Made by a program: the position numbers and the translations under genes
The notes under the pieces: generated by a model
What the model was told of the DNA's origin: nothing
Databases searched by the model: none
The model's input: only the letters and a program-made list of their open reading frames with translations
Shown: positions 45,267 through 54,583 of the stretch, in pieces
How positions within the stretch are numbered: the stretch's first letter is position 1
Layout: the number at the start of each line of letters is the position of its first letter
Assembly (NCBI RefSeq): GCF_019969725.1
Contig: NZ_JAHXYW010000018.1
Location: 1 to 64,000, forward strand
Origin: Neobacillus bataviensis
GTDB lineage: Bacteria > Bacillota > Bacilli > Bacillales_B > DSM-18226
Direction of reading: 5' to 3'
Length of the DNA stretch: 64,000 nt

Positions 45267-45866
45267 CTATTTTATCGCTTTAATGATAAAATAACCTTTC
45301 GATTTGTCAATAGTTTCTACATGGGAAAATAAAGTTTTTAATTTTTCCTGCGCGGATGGTGCACCTTGCTTCTTTTGAATGACTACCCACAGCTCTCCCT
45401 GTGTAACAAGATGTTCATAGCTTTGTTCAAAAATATCATGCACCGTCTTTTTTCCAGCTCTAATCGGCGGATTTGTAAGAATAGCTGCGAAGGAATTCTC
45501 CTTCACATTTTCCAGCCGGTCACTTTCATAAATGTTCACATTGTCAATACGGTTTAGTGACGCATTTTCTCTAGCTAATTCAAGCGCCCGTTCATTTACA
45601 TCAACCATATGTACAAGTCGATCTTTATAGGTTTTCGCTATAGACAATCCAATCGGTCCATAACCACAGCCAACATCCAGTACAAACCCTTCCACAGCCG
45701 GCATTTCAAAAGATTCAATTAATAACCGTGAGCCAAAATCTACTTCTCTTTTTGAAAAAACTCCATTATCCGTTTTAAAACGAAAGTTATGGTTTCTTAA
45801 GCTGAAATCCCAATATTTCGGATCACTTTCAACCTTTTGGGTTCGAGAATAGTAGTGTTCTGACAA
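45267..45866 (-). CDS. ybxB: class I SAM-dependent methyltransferase YbxB (RsmC-like)
   Basis: A 199-residue methyltransferase with SAM-binding VLDVGCGYGPIGLS, acidic MVDVNERALELA and catalytic NPPIRAGK, as in RsmC-family rRNA guanine-N2 methylases. The target is inferred, probably an rRNA guanine. TTG 45866 (MSEHYYS) matches B. subtilis YbxB and has GGAGGTGA 5 nt away; the GTG at 45875 overlaps the RBS. Position between rplL and rpoB is conserved. Confidence 0.92.
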   Translation of the reverse strand: MSEHYYSRTQKVESDPKYWDFSLRNHNFRFKTDNGVFSKREVDFGSRLLIESFEMPAVEGFVLDVGCGYGPIGLSIAKTYKDRLVHMVDVNERALELARENASLNRIDNVNIYESDRLENVKENSFAAILTNPPIRAGKKTVHDIFEQSYEHLVTQGELWVVIQKKQGAPSAQEKLKTLFSHVETIDKSKGYFIIKAIK

Positions 45867-45917
45867 TAGACTCACCTCCAGGGGAGTATATATTGTAGAA
45901 AATTGAGGAAGTAGAAA

Positions 45918-45942
45918 AAAGCCCGCTTATGCAGCGAGCTTT
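45918..45942 (-). terminator. terminator after rplL
   Basis: The minus strand forms AAAGCTCGCT-GCATA-AGCGGGCTTT (one G:U pair) followed by TTTT. It begins 13 bp after the rplL stop. It may be leaky so that ybxB and rpoBC are reached. Confidence 0.75.
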
Positions 45943-45954
45943 CTTATATCAAAA

Positions 45955-46317
45955 TTACTTAACTTCAACGTTAGCTCCAACTTCATCAAGCTTAGCTTTG
46001 ATTGCTTCAGCATCTTCTTTAGAAACGCCTTCTTTGATTGGCTTTGGAGTGTTGTCAACAAGGTCTTTTGCTTCTTTAAGTCCAAGACCAGTGATTTCAC
46101 GAACAACTTTGATAACCTTGATTTTTTGATCTCCAGCGCCAGCTAGGATTACGTCGAATTCTGTTTTTTCTTCAACAGCAGCCGCACCAGCTCCGCCTAC
46201 CATTGCTACAGGAGCAGCAGCAGTTACGCCGAATTCTTCTTCGATTGCTTTTACTAGGTCGTTAAGTTCTAAAACAGTCATATTTTTAACTGCTTCAATG
46301 ATTTGTTCTTTAGTCAT
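45955..46317 (-). CDS. rplL: 50S ribosomal protein L7/L12
   Basis: A 120-residue bL12: N-terminal dimerisation helix pair, Ala-rich hinge ([19 protein letters not shown]) and C-terminal domain with [20 protein letters not shown] that recruits elongation factors. It follows rplJ by 57 bp. Confidence 0.98.
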   Translation of the reverse strand: MTKEQIIEAVKNMTVLELNDLVKAIEEEFGVTAAAPVAMVGGAGAAAVEEKTEFDVILAGAGDQKIKVIKVVREITGLGLKEAKDLVDNTPKPIKEGVSKEDAEAIKAKLDEVGANVEVK

Positions 46318-46374
46318 GATAATATTTCCTCCTTAGTTTTCGTTTACTATTTTTAAATTGCGATAAAGATTAAC

Positions 46375-46875
46375 TTACGCGCCTTGTTCTTCTTTTTGTT
46401 CTGCCACAGCTTTTGTAGCAAGAGCAAGATTGCGGATTGGAGCTTGTAGTACGCTGAGTAGCATAGATAGCAAGCCTTCGCGTGAAGGAAGTTCAGCAAG
46501 AGCTTTAACCTCTTCAACTGTTGCAACATTACCTTCAATTACACCTGCTTTAATTTCAAGTGCTTCATGCTTTTTCGCAAAATCGTTAAGGATTTTCGCT
46601 GGAGCAACTACATCTTCAGTACTGAACGCGATTGCGTTTGGACCTGTTAATGCATCATTTAAGCCACTAAGCTCAGCAGCTTCTGCAGCACGGCGAGTCA
46701 TAGTGTTTTTGTAAACTTTGAACTCAATACCGGCTTCACGAAGTTGTTTACGAAGTTCAGTTACTTCAGCAACTGTTAGTCCGCGGTAATCAACAACGAT
46801 TGTTGATACGCTGCTTTTTAATTTATCGGTGATTTCTTCAACAATATGTTTTTTTGCTTCGATTGCACTGCTCAT
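46375..46875 (-). CDS. rplJ: 50S ribosomal protein L10
   Basis: A 166-residue uL10 ([20 protein letters not shown]) with [21 protein letters not shown] and a C-terminal helix for L12 dimers. ATG 46875 is used; it has AGGAGGTG upstream and the earlier frame runs into the leader. Preceded by an L10 leader with an attenuator hairpin. Confidence 0.98.
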   Translation of the reverse strand: MSSAIEAKKHIVEEITDKLKSSVSTIVVDYRGLTVAEVTELRKQLREAGIEFKVYKNTMTRRAAEAAELSGLNDALTGPNAIAFSTEDVVAPAKILNDFAKKHEALEIKAGVIEGNVATVEEVKALAELPSREGLLSMLLSVLQAPIRNLALATKAVAEQKEEQGA

Positions 46876-47040
46876 CTTTACACCTCCTGTAGAATGTCTA
46901 CATTTATACCAGGCAAGTAAAAGCCTCCATATCAATCTAAGACATGGAGGCAGCATATAACAACTGAACGACTCAGTTGAATTTATTCGCTCTACCTCGG
47001 CAGGACATTAAGCCTTGCGGCACCTGCTGTCTACAGTACA
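46876..47040 (-). promoter_or_regulatory. L10 leader with attenuator (rplJL autoregulation)
   Basis: The minus strand holds the conserved AGGTGCCGCAAGGCTTAATG and CCTGCCGAGG segments of the Firmicute L10-binding leader. Downstream, GCCTCCAT/ATGGAGGC (46923-46951) followed by TTTTACTT forms a terminator-like hairpin. Excess L10-L12 complex is expected to reduce rplJL expression through this element. Confidence 0.88.
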
Positions 47041-47069
47041 AATGTTTATAATATTAAACAACAAAATAT

Positions 47070-47098
47070 ATTGTATAAGATGTTGTTGTATTTGTCAA
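47070..47098 (-). promoter_or_regulatory. rplJL promoter (sigma-A)
   Basis: TTGACA (47098-47093), 17 bp, TACAAT (47075-47070) on the minus strand, in the 230-bp gap between rplA and rplJ and just upstream of the L10 leader. Confidence 0.85.
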
Positions 47099-47107
47099 TT
47101 GGTAAAA

Positions 47108-47806
47108 TTATCTAGCTGCTACTGTAGAAGGATCTACTTTAACGCCAGGTCCCATTGTTGAAGTAACAGTTACGTTCTTCATGTAGGTACCTTTTGCAGC
47201 AGATGGTTTAACTTTTAACATAGTTTCAAATACAGTTGTAAAGTTTTCTACAAGCTTTTCGTTTTCGAAAGAAGCTTTACCGATTGGAACATGGATATTA
47301 CCAGCTTTGTCAACACGGTATTCTACTTTACCTGCTTTGATTTCATTGATAGCACGAGTTACATCAAATGTAACTGTTCCTGTTTTAGGGTTTGGCATTA
47401 AGCCTTTAGGTCCTAATACACGACCAAGCTTACCAACTTCACCCATCATGTCAGGAGTTGCAACGATTACATCAAAATCAAACCAACCTTGTTGGATTTT
47501 GTTGATGTATTCAGCATCGCCTACATAATCAGCACCAGCTGCTTCAGCTTCTTTCACTTTTTCACCCTTCGCGAATACTAATACGCGTTGAGTTTTACCA
47601 GTTCCGTTTGGAAGCACAACAGCTCCACGGATTTGTTGGTCAGCTTTCTTAGGGTCAACGCCTAAGCGGAAAGCAACTTCAAGAGATGCATCGAATTTTA
47701 CAAAGTTTGTTTGCTTAGCAAGTTCAATTGCTTCTGCAATTGGGTAAGCCTTTGTACGATCTACAAGCTTTGTAGCTTCTAGGTACTTTTTACCTTTTTT
47801 AGCCAT
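47108..47806 (-). CDS. rplA: 50S ribosomal protein L1
   Basis: A 232-residue uL1 ([20 protein letters not shown]) with the family signature around [19 protein letters not shown] and C-terminal [18 protein letters not shown]. It forms the mobile L1 stalk at the E site and represses rplKA in many bacteria. A hairpin lies between rplK and rplA. Confidence 0.98.
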   Translation of the reverse strand: MAKKGKKYLEATKLVDRTKAYPIAEAIELAKQTNFVKFDASLEVAFRLGVDPKKADQQIRGAVVLPNGTGKTQRVLVFAKGEKVKEAEAAGADYVGDAEYINKIQQGWFDFDVIVATPDMMGEVGKLGRVLGPKGLMPNPKTGTVTFDVTRAINEIKAGKVEYRVDKAGNIHVPIGKASFENEKLVENFTTVFETMLKVKPSAAKGTYMKNVTVTSTMGPGVKVDPSTVAAR

Positions 47807-47854
47807 TATAATTTCCTCCTAATTTGTGGTTTTAGCGTTTTATAACTCCCACGA

Positions 47855-47886
47855 AAAAGGTTGCAGTAGTTTAAAACTCCGCAACC
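47855..47886 (-). other. hairpin with U-tract between rplK and rplA
   Basis: The minus strand reads GGTTGC, inner AGTTTTAAACT, then GCAACCTTTTT. It could be a partial terminator, or the mRNA site recognised by L1 for autoregulation. Position 30 nt after the rplK stop favours attenuation. Confidence 0.55.
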
Positions 47887-47916
47887 CCTCATTACAAACA
47901 ACCAGTTTCACATGGA

Positions 47917-48342
47917 TTAGTCTTCGATTACGATACCCATGCTGCGTGCAGTACCTTCAACCATGCGCATTGCTGCTTCAACGCTAGCTGCGTTTAGGTC
48001 AGGCATTTTTTGTTCCGCAATCTCGCGTACTGTACCACGCTTTACTGTTGCTACTTTATTACGGTTAGGCTGGCCTGAACCAGACTGAATTCCAGCTGCT
48101 ACTTTCAAAAGAACGGCAGCAGGAGGAGTTTTCGTAATAAATGTAAATGAACGGTCTTCAAATACCGTGATTTCAACAGGAATGATCAATCCAGCTTGAT
48201 CTGCTGTACGAGCGTTAAATTCCTTACAGAATCCCATGATGTTAACACCGGCTTGACCTAGTGCAGGACCAACTGGTGGTGCAGGGTTTGCTTTACCAGC
48301 AGGGATTTGTAATTTAACAACTTTAATTACTTTTTTAGCCAC
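47917..48342 (-). CDS. rplK: 50S ribosomal protein L11
   Basis: A 141-residue uL11 ([20 protein letters not shown]) with the N-terminal proline-rich thiostrepton-site domain ([20 protein letters not shown]) and an rRNA-binding C-terminal domain. The start is GTG at 48342 with AGGAGGTG 6 nt upstream; the longer frame to 48468 is leader sequence. Confidence 0.98.
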   Translation of the reverse strand: MAKKVIKVVKLQIPAGKANPAPPVGPALGQAGVNIMGFCKEFNARTADQAGLIIPVEITVFEDRSFTFITKTPPAAVLLKVAAGIQSGSGQPNRNKVATVKRGTVREIAEQKMPDLNAASVEAAMRMVEGTARSMGIVIED

Positions 48343-48521
48343 GAGACACACCTCCTTAAAGTCCGTGATGTGGTAATTGGGTTCCTTAGGGACCCTCCCA
48401 CTCAGGCAATTAGTCTTTATATAAATACAAAGAACTTGACAAAAGTCTTGTCTCCAATTCGGAGACATACTGACCTATGAAATATTAACATTTTTTAAAA
48501 ATGATTTCAAGTTTTTTTACA

Positions 48522-49055
48522 TTACAATTTTTCAATTTGTGTAAAATCAAGCTCCACTGGGGTGTCACGGCCGAACATGTTAACAAGTACCTTAAGCTTC
48601 GAGTGGTTCTTGTCCATTTCTTCAACTGTTCCAGTAAAGTTCGCGAATGGGCCTTCCTTTACGCGGACTGTCTCGCCGATTTCATAATCAACATCCACAC
48701 GTTTTTCATCTACACCCATACGTTTCAATAATACTTGTACCTCTTCCGGCAGTAACGGAGTCGGTTTTGATCCGGAACCTGCAGATCCAACAAATCCCGT
48801 TACACCTGGTGTATTCCGCACCACATACCAAGAATCATCGGTCATTACGATTTCAACTAATACATATCCAGGGAAAACCTTTCGCTTTACAACCTTTTTC
48901 TTACCATTTTTGATTTCAGTTTCTTCTTCCTCCGGAACGACTACGCGGAAAATTTTATCCGCCATTCCCATCGATTCCACACGTTTCTCTAGATTCGCCT
49001 TTACCTTATTTTCATAACCCGAGTAAGTATGGACTACATACCAATTCTTTTCCAT
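48522..49055 (-). CDS. nusG: transcription elongation factor NusG
   Basis: A 177-residue NusG. The NGN domain (about 1-110; [29 protein letters not shown]) binds RNA polymerase; the KOW domain (about 120-177; [15 protein letters not shown]) contacts S10 or Rho. The start codon is certain from homology. Its best Shine-Dalgarno (AGGGAGGG) is about 20 nt away, with a GGAC-GCGA-GTCC hairpin between. A terminator and an interspersed repeat separate it from secE. Confidence 0.98.
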   Translation of the reverse strand: MEKNWYVVHTYSGYENKVKANLEKRVESMGMADKIFRVVVPEEEETEIKNGKKKVVKRKVFPGYVLVEIVMTDDSWYVVRNTPGVTGFVGSAGSGSKPTPLLPEEVQVLLKRMGVDEKRVDVDYEIGETVRVKEGPFANFTGTVEEMDKNHSKLKVLVNMFGRDTPVELDFTQIEKL

Positions 49056-49090
49056 TTAAGAGGACTCGCGTCCGTCCCTCCCTATTTTTA

Positions 49091-49243
49091 CTGTCCAGCT
49101 CCAGCGCCCAGCGACTAGTGTCCTTCGCTCTCCGCCCTACGATAAGTCAAGCACGAATGCGCTGACGCTCTTCGTGTTTCCTTTATCTCAGTTGGAGCGC
49201 TCCAGGCCTGTCGTGCGCTATACGGTCGCTTCCGCTTTTCTAG
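49091..49243. repeat. Bacillaceae-type interspersed intergenic repeat, copy 1
   Basis: A 153-bp GC-richer element between secE and nusG. Its ends, CTGTCCAGCTCCAGCGCC and CGCTTCCGCTTTTCTAG, are imperfect inverted repeats of each other. Inside, GATAAGTCAAGCACGAA pairs imperfectly with TTCGTGTTTCCTTTATC. Both ends recur in a shorter copy at 56593-56665. No coding capacity. It resembles a non-autonomous MITE-like or REP-like element. Confidence 0.75.
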
Positions 49244-49246
49244 CCA

Positions 49247-49274
49247 AATTAAAAAACCCGCATCTACGGGTTTT
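49247..49274 (-). terminator. terminator between secE and nusG
   Basis: The minus strand forms AAAACCCG-TAGATG-CGGGTTTTTT. It lies 48 bp after the secE stop. secE and nusG are usually cotranscribed, so this implies leaky termination or a separate nusG promoter. Confidence 0.85.
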
Positions 49275-49322
49275 AGTTCAAAATTCTTTATTAGTCACCA
49301 TTATACCATGAAGTATAACTTA

Positions 49323-49505
49323 TTATTCAAGAATTAAACGAATCAATTTAGAAATTCCTAAATCTAGTACAGCAAAGAATGCCGCAAAAAAAACAACTGT
49401 TGATAAAACGGTAATCGTAGAACGAGTTAGTTCACCGCGTTTTGGCCAGCTTACTTTTCTCATTTCACGTAAAATATCACTAAAGAATTTCTTTATGCGT
49501 TGCAT
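49323..49505 (-). CDS. secE: Sec translocon subunit SecE
   Basis: A 60-residue single-span SecE. The amphipathic helix FFSDILREMRKVSWPKRGEL with the invariant SWP, then the membrane segment TITVLSTVVFFAAFFAVLDLG. It clamps SecY. It lies between rpmG and nusG, the normal order. Confidence 0.97.
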   Translation of the reverse strand: MQRIKKFFSDILREMRKVSWPKRGELTRSTITVLSTVVFFAAFFAVLDLGISKLIRLILE

Positions 49506-49556
49506 ATCTGTAACCCCCAGACTATCTTAATCAGCATTGCAAAAAATCTATCGAAA

Positions 49557-49703
49557 TCATTTTGTTTCTCGATGAATGGTATGGGTTGCGCAAGTCTTAC
49601 AGAATTTTTTCAATTCTAATCTTTCTGAAACTGCCTGCTTGCTTGCGGTCGTATAATTACGCGAGCCGCATTCAGCACAGGCAAGAATGATTTTTTTACT
49701 CAT
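49557..49703 (-). CDS. rpmG: 50S ribosomal protein L33, zinc-binding form
   Basis: A 48-residue bL33 ([20 protein letters not shown] ... HTIHRETK) with two CxxC pairs (CAEC, CKTC). Start ATG 49703 has AAGGTG upstream. This copy is the one found next to secE in Bacillus; zinc-free paralogues occur elsewhere in such genomes. Missed by length-filtered gene finding. Confidence 0.96.
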   Translation of the reverse strand: MSKKIILACAECGSRNYTTASKQAVSERLELKKFCKTCATHTIHRETK

Positions 49704-49804
49704 AATAAGGCACCTTTACCCATCTTTTTTATCCCTAAAAATGTACCATGTGTCCTATTTAATGTCAATAACCATGAGAGCGGATTCAAAATTTATGCCA
49801 TATA

Positions 49805-50455
49805 TCAAAGTGAAAATTCGCGTATCTCGAGGTAACGCTCCAATTTTCTTTTCACACGCTGAAGGGCATTATCGATGGATTTAACATGGCGGTTCAGTTC
49901 TTCCGATATTTCTTGATAGGACTGTCCATCAAGGTATAGGGCTAAAACTTTCCGTTCTAAATCGCTTAATAATTCTGTCATTTTTACTTCTATATGGTCA
50001 AATTCTTCTTGATTAATGATTAATTCTTCCGGGTCAAGTACCTTGGCACCTGACAAAACATCCATCAAGGTCCGGTCCGATTCTTCATCATAGATAGGCT
50101 TGTCCAAAGAAACATAAGAATTCAACGGAATATGCTTTTGCCGTGTGGCTGTCTTAATCGCTGTAATAATTTGCCGGGTTATGCACAGCTCCGCAAACGC
50201 TTTGAATGAGGTAAGCTTGTCCTCACGAAAGTCACGAATGGCCTTATATAGACCAATCATTCCCTCTTGCACAATATCTTCTTTATCGGCTCCAATTAAA
50301 AAATAGGATCTTGCTTTTGCACGCACAAAATTACGATACTTATGGATTAAATAATCCAATGCTTCACTATCACCCTGGTGCACTAAATCGACAATTTCTT
50401 CGTCTTCCATCCGAAAAAACTCTTCGTTGATTTTTGTCCCGAAGTCCGTACTCAA
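49805..50455 (-). CDS. sigH: RNA polymerase sigma-H factor
   Basis: A 216-residue sigma-70-family factor, the transition-state/early-sporulation sigma-H (Spo0H). Region 2 has YFLIGADKEDIVQEGMIGLY; region 4 has SYQEISEELNRHVKSIDNAL. The start is taken as TTG 50455 because GGAGGGG lies 7 nt upstream and the product has family length; further upstream codons include the RBS. A TATAAT at 50499-50494 is a candidate -10. Located between rae1 and rpmG, as in B. subtilis. Confidence 0.96.
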   Translation of the reverse strand: MSTDFGTKINEEFFRMEDEEIVDLVHQGDSEALDYLIHKYRNFVRAKARSYFLIGADKEDIVQEGMIGLYKAIRDFREDKLTSFKAFAELCITRQIITAIKTATRQKHIPLNSYVSLDKPIYDEESDRTLMDVLSGAKVLDPEELIINQEEFDHIEVKMTELLSDLERKVLALYLDGQSYQEISEELNRHVKSIDNALQRVKRKLERYLEIREFSL

Positions 50456-50525
50456 AGTAGATCCCCTCCACCGAACAAGCATAGATAAGTATTATTATAC
50501 ATGACAAACTATGAAAATACTATGC

Positions 50526-51035
50526 TCATTTCTGCCCTCTGCGCCATTTTTCAAAAATTTCCGCCATTTCATCGCTAATCGGGATTTTGGACACAGGTTT
50601 CTTTTCTTGGATCTTCTTCACTTTCTTTTCGATGCCCTTCTCAATGGAAGACATTTCAACAAGGAGCTCACGAGCGGATTTTCTTAACGCCCCTTGTCCA
50701 AAAATAGCCCATTGTTCTGTAAAATCGGAGGTCGCCACATGAATTTGTGTTCTTCGATTATTTAAACTAATGGCCATTTTTTCTATCCGCTCATCAGCTG
50801 TTTCGTTTTCTTTTGTAAAAATCACTTCTACTTTATGGTTTTTATATTTTTTTTCCGTCCCTTGTACATAGTGGGCATCAAAAACAACAATAACGCGATA
50901 ACCAGAAACGGCTTGATATTCAGCCATTCTTTCAACTAAGCGGTCTCTAGCAGCAGGCAGATCACGGTCCTTTAATTCCCTTAGTTCTGGCCAGGCTCCG
51001 ATAATGTTGTATCCGTCAACTAGCAGGATATCCAT
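50526..51035 (-). CDS. rae1: Rae1 (YacP), NYN-domain ribosome-associated endoribonuclease
   Basis: A 169-residue NYN/PIN-like nuclease. Acidic active-site motifs are LLVDGYNIIGAWPEL near the N terminus, VIVVFDAHYV, and ENETADERIEKMA with VATSDFTEQW. Rae1 cleaves mRNA in the ribosomal A site in B. subtilis. It starts 2 bp after the rlmB stop. Confidence 0.93.
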   Translation of the reverse strand: MDILLVDGYNIIGAWPELRELKDRDLPAARDRLVERMAEYQAVSGYRVIVVFDAHYVQGTEKKYKNHKVEVIFTKENETADERIEKMAISLNNRRTQIHVATSDFTEQWAIFGQGALRKSARELLVEMSSIEKGIEKKVKKIQEKKPVSKIPISDEMAEIFEKWRRGQK

Positions 51036-51037
51036 GG

Positions 51038-51781
51038 CTATCCCTCTAATTTATGACGTTTTCGATATACCTCATACATCAGCAAGGCAGCCGCAACAGA
51101 GGCATTTAAGGACGTAACTTTGCCGGCCATCGGTAAATGGATGAGAAAATCACATTTATCGCGAATCAGCCTTCCCATTCCTTTACCTTCACTGCCAATG
51201 ACTAAACCAAGCGGAAGTGTTCCATCCATTTGTCGGTAATCTTGTTTTCCTTTCGCATCGGTACCGGCAATCCACACACCGCGTTCCTTTAATTCCTCAA
51301 TCGTTCGTGCCATATTCGTGACACGGACAACCGGGATATATTCTATTGCACCCGTCGAAGCTTTGGCAACCGTCGCCGTAAGGCCAACAGCCCTGCGCTT
51401 TGGAATAATGATGCCATGAGCTCCGACAGCATCGGCCGTCCTCATAATCGACCCGAGGTTGTGAGGGTCCTCAATTTCATCAAGCAATAAAAAGAAAGGA
51501 GGTTCGTTTTTCTTTTCTGCCGCAGCAAACAAATCATCCATTTCGGCATATTGATAGGCCGCAACGTAAGCAAGGACTCCTTGATGATTTTGGTCCGTCA
51601 CTTGATCAATTTTTTTCTTTGGGACAAATTGCACCAGCACATTTGCTTCTTTTGCCAATTGGGTCACTTGCTGCATCTGACCACGCTGTGAACCTTCTGC
51701 AATTAAAATTTTATTAATATCCCTTCCTGATTTCAGTGCTTCCATAACCGGATTTTTTCCAATGATGTATTCCTGGTTCAT
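51038..51781 (-). CDS. rlmB: 23S rRNA 2'-O-methyltransferase RlmB (SpoU family)
   Basis: A 247-residue SpoU methyltransferase: N-terminal substrate-binding domain ([12 protein letters not shown]), then a SPOUT knot with [25 protein letters not shown] in pieces, GSEGKGM and [13 protein letters not shown]. The B. subtilis orthologue (YacO) methylates G2251-equivalent in 23S rRNA. Overlaps mrnC by ATGA. Confidence 0.95.
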   Translation of the reverse strand: MNQEYIIGKNPVMEALKSGRDINKILIAEGSQRGQMQQVTQLAKEANVLVQFVPKKKIDQVTDQNHQGVLAYVAAYQYAEMDDLFAAAEKKNEPPFFLLLDEIEDPHNLGSIMRTADAVGAHGIIIPKRRAVGLTATVAKASTGAIEYIPVVRVTNMARTIEELKERGVWIAGTDAKGKQDYRQMDGTLPLGLVIGSEGKGMGRLIRDKCDFLIHLPMAGKVTSLNASVAAALLMYEVYRKRHKLEG

Positions 51782-52203
51782 CCTTTTTCCTCCTTTCTTT
51801 TTTCATCAACATATAAAAATGCCTTCTGAATGAGTTCCTCTAAACGAGTGATACGATCCGTTAGGTATAAATAACCCATCAACGCCTCAAAAGCAGTACT
51901 GTAACGATAAGTTTGAACATCGGTGTTTTTGGGGACAGTTCCTGACTTAGCGTTCCTGCCGCGCATGACAACAGCTAATTCTTCTTCATTTAATAGATGA
52001 TCATCCATCATTTGAAAAAGAATTTGACTCTGCGCTTTCGCTGATACATATCTTGTACCAGCTCGGTGAAGCTGATGGGGCCGAACCTGGCCCCCGTACA
52101 AAAGATGACGCCTGACATATGTTTCAAAAATGGCATCACCCATGTAAGCAAGGGCGAGGCTATTCAATTGTTTAGCATCGATTGATTGTTCATAATCAAG
52201 CAT
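51778..52203 (-). CDS. mrnC: mini-ribonuclease III MrnC
   Basis: A 141-residue RNase III-like catalytic domain without a dsRNA-binding domain. Signature [20 protein letters not shown] and acidic [12 protein letters not shown] are seen. It processes 23S rRNA 3' and 5' ends with L3 help. 4 bp before it lies the cysS stop; it overlaps rlmB by 4 bp. Confidence 0.95.
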   Translation of the reverse strand: MLDYEQSIDAKQLNSLALAYMGDAIFETYVRRHLLYGGQVRPHQLHRAGTRYVSAKAQSQILFQMMDDHLLNEEELAVVMRGRNAKSGTVPKNTDVQTYRYSTAFEALMGYLYLTDRITRLEELIQKAFLYVDEKRKEEKG

Positions 52204-52207
52204 TGAA

Positions 52208-53605
52208 TTAGCCTCTTTTCCATCTGGTACCCTGTGGTGTATCCTCTAAAATAATATTCATATCCTTCAATTGGTCACGAATTTGGTCAGACAATTGGAA
52301 GTTTCGGTCCTTACGTGCCTGAATACGTTTTTCAATTAAGGCATCAATCTCTTCGTCGAGCATTTCCTCTTGTTCCATCGTCAAACCAAGCACCTGAAAA
52401 AGCTCTTCAAATTGCTTGGTAAAGGCATCAATGACTTCTATTGCTGTATTTTTTTCTAATAGATAATAATTGGCCAGCTTGGAAAGATCAAAAAGAACTG
52501 AAATGGCTTTTGCTGTATTAAAATCATCATCCATCGCTTCGATAAACTGCTCGCGTAAAACGGCTATTTTTTCAAGCCACTCTTGATTATTATGAGTCAA
52601 GTCAGTACTTGCATCCTTGCGGTGTTTTAAATTTTGGTATGAGGTCGTTAAGCGTTCGAGTGCCGCCTTCGTGCTCTCCAATAATTCCTCACTATAGTTA
52701 ATCGGATTGCGATAATGGACTGACAGCATGAAAAATCTTACTACCTGTGGATTATGCTGTTTGATAATGTCATGCACTAAGACGAAGTTGCCAAGTGACT
52801 TTGACATTTTTTCATTATCAATATTGATATAGCCGTTGTGCATCCAGTAGCGGGAAAATAGCTTACCTGAAAGCGCTTCTGACTGGGCAATCTCATTTTC
52901 ATGATGAGGGAAGGTTAAATCCTGTCCGCCTGCATGAATATCGATTGTGTCACCAAGATATTTTTTCGCCATTGCCGAGCATTCGATATGCCAGCCTGGA
53001 CGGCCAATGCCCCACGGGCTTTCCCAGTAAATTTCCCCTTCCTTTGCCGCTTTCCATAGGGCAAAGTCTAAATCATCCTGTTTTTTATCGCCGACTTCAA
53101 TTCTGGCGCCAACCTGCAGGTCATCAATCGATTGGTGGGACAGCTTGCCGTATTCATCGAAGCTTCTAGTACGGAAATAGACATCTCCTTCGGATTCATA
53201 AGCGTAGCCTTTCTCAACTAACTGGCTGATAAAATCAATGATGATATCCATATTTTCCATAACGCGTGGATGGACATCCGCTTTTTTGCAGCCTAACGCC
53301 GAAACATCTTCAAAATAAGCATTGATAAATCGTTCCGCTACTGTTGGAACATCCGTCCCTAATTGATTGGCAGCACGGATTAATTTATCGTCGACATCCG
53401 TGAAATTGGAAACATACTGCACATCAAAACCGCGGAATTCTAAATAGCGGCGCACCGTATCAAACACGATTGCCGGACGGGCATTGCCTATATGAATATA
53501 ATTATAGACAGTCGGCCCGCAAACATACATTTTTACTTTCCCTTCCTCTAGCGGAATGAAATCTTCCTTTTTGCGAGTGAGTGTATTATAAAGTTGAATG
53601 GCCAT
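52208..53605 (-). CDS. cysS: cysteinyl-tRNA synthetase
   Basis: A 465-residue class I synthetase with HIGH motif [14 protein letters not shown] motif KMSKSLGNF, and zinc ligands ([30 protein letters not shown]). It overlaps the upstream cysE by 20 bp, so it is translated from the T-box-controlled cysE mRNA. Confidence 0.98.
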   Translation of the reverse strand: MAIQLYNTLTRKKEDFIPLEEGKVKMYVCGPTVYNYIHIGNARPAIVFDTVRRYLEFRGFDVQYVSNFTDVDDKLIRAANQLGTDVPTVAERFINAYFEDVSALGCKKADVHPRVMENMDIIIDFISQLVEKGYAYESEGDVYFRTRSFDEYGKLSHQSIDDLQVGARIEVGDKKQDDLDFALWKAAKEGEIYWESPWGIGRPGWHIECSAMAKKYLGDTIDIHAGGQDLTFPHHENEIAQSEALSGKLFSRYWMHNGYINIDNEKMSKSLGNFVLVHDIIKQHNPQVVRFFMLSVHYRNPINYSEELLESTKAALERLTTSYQNLKHRKDASTDLTHNNQEWLEKIAVLREQFIEAMDDDFNTAKAISVLFDLSKLANYYLLEKNTAIEVIDAFTKQFEELFQVLGLTMEQEEMLDEEIDALIEKRIQARKDRNFQLSDQIRDQLKDMNIILEDTPQGTRWKRG

Positions 53606-54254
53606 TGACCTTTATCCTTTCTTCCTTCAATTCTTCGAGTTCTACTTTTAACTGGTTTAGTTCAAATTGCATATCCCGCAGGCGATCAGCAACTGGATCC
53701 GGCAGGTCGCAATGATTGAAATCTTTATTAATCCGCTTGCCATCCTGAATGACAACTCTTCCCGGCACCCCTACAACCGTTGAGTTTGGCGGTACTTCCT
53801 TTAATACGACTGAACCTGCACCGATTTTGGAATTTTCCCCTACCGTAATCGAACCGAGAACTTTCGCACCGGTGGCAATGAGGGCATTATCCTTAATAGT
53901 AGGATGCCTCTTTCCTTTTTCTTTACCAGTACCTCCGAGCGTAACCCCTTGGAAAACAGTAACATTATCTCCGATTTCACATGTTTCACCGATGACAACT
54001 CCCATACCATGATCGATGAAAAATCTCCTGCCTATTTTTGCCCCCGGATGGATTTCAATTCCCGTAAAAAAGCGGCTGATTTGGGAAACAACCCGGGCTA
54101 AGAAAAATAATTTCCGTTTAAAGAGTGCATGGGCAACGCGATGTGCCCAAATAGCATGTAAGCCTGAATAGGTTAGAACCACTTCCAAATAGCTTCGTGC
54201 TGCTGGATCCTGCTCAAAAACAACTTCAATATCCTCCCTCATCCTTCTAAACAT
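53586..54254 (-). CDS. cysE: serine O-acetyltransferase CysE
   Basis: A 222-residue left-handed beta-helix acetyltransferase ([39 protein letters not shown]) with an N-terminal helical part and a C-terminal coiled segment. It makes O-acetylserine for cysteine synthesis. The ATG at 54254 follows GGGGGAAA; the longer frame to 54401 is the T-box leader. The last 20 bp overlap cysS. Confidence 0.96.
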   Translation of the reverse strand: MFRRMREDIEVVFEQDPAARSYLEVVLTYSGLHAIWAHRVAHALFKRKLFFLARVVSQISRFFTGIEIHPGAKIGRRFFIDHGMGVVIGETCEIGDNVTVFQGVTLGGTGKEKGKRHPTIKDNALIATGAKVLGSITVGENSKIGAGSVVLKEVPPNSTVVGVPGRVVIQDGKRINKDFNHCDLPDPVADRLRDMQFELNQLKVELEELKEERIKVNGHSTL

Positions 54255-54274
54255 TAGCCATTTCCCCCTTGTTT

Positions 54275-54545
54275 TTGTAAAAATAAAAAACGCCCCTGTC
54301 ATAACGACAGAGACGCTTATGCGTGGTTCCACTCTGATTAGACTGTAAGCTAATCGCTTACTAATCTCACTCTTACTTGTTAACGGAATTGTTCCGCCCA
54401 AATCTACAGGAGTTGACTCTTTCGAACTGGGGCTCAGAGGTGCATTTCAATCAATGAGAGGCTTAAACCACTTTCAGCCGGTGATGGTTCTCTCTTAAAA
54501 GCATCATTTATCTACTTTTCCTCTTCGTCGCTTTAAGATATAAAA
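54275..54545 (-). promoter_or_regulatory. cysteine T-box riboswitch (tRNA-sensing leader)
   Basis: The minus strand carries the T-box GAGTGGAACCACGC (54334-54321), then terminator stem GCGTCTCTGTC/GACAGGGGCGT with a T-run at 54290-54281. Upstream stem I shows an AGTA S-turn and a TGC specifier triplet in AAATGCACC near 54455. Uncharged tRNA-Cys should stabilise the antiterminator and turn on cysE-cysS. It fills the 54255-54583 gap. Confidence 0.93.
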
Positions 54546-54583
54546 AATTCTTACATATACTATATTACATTTTGTCTGTAATG

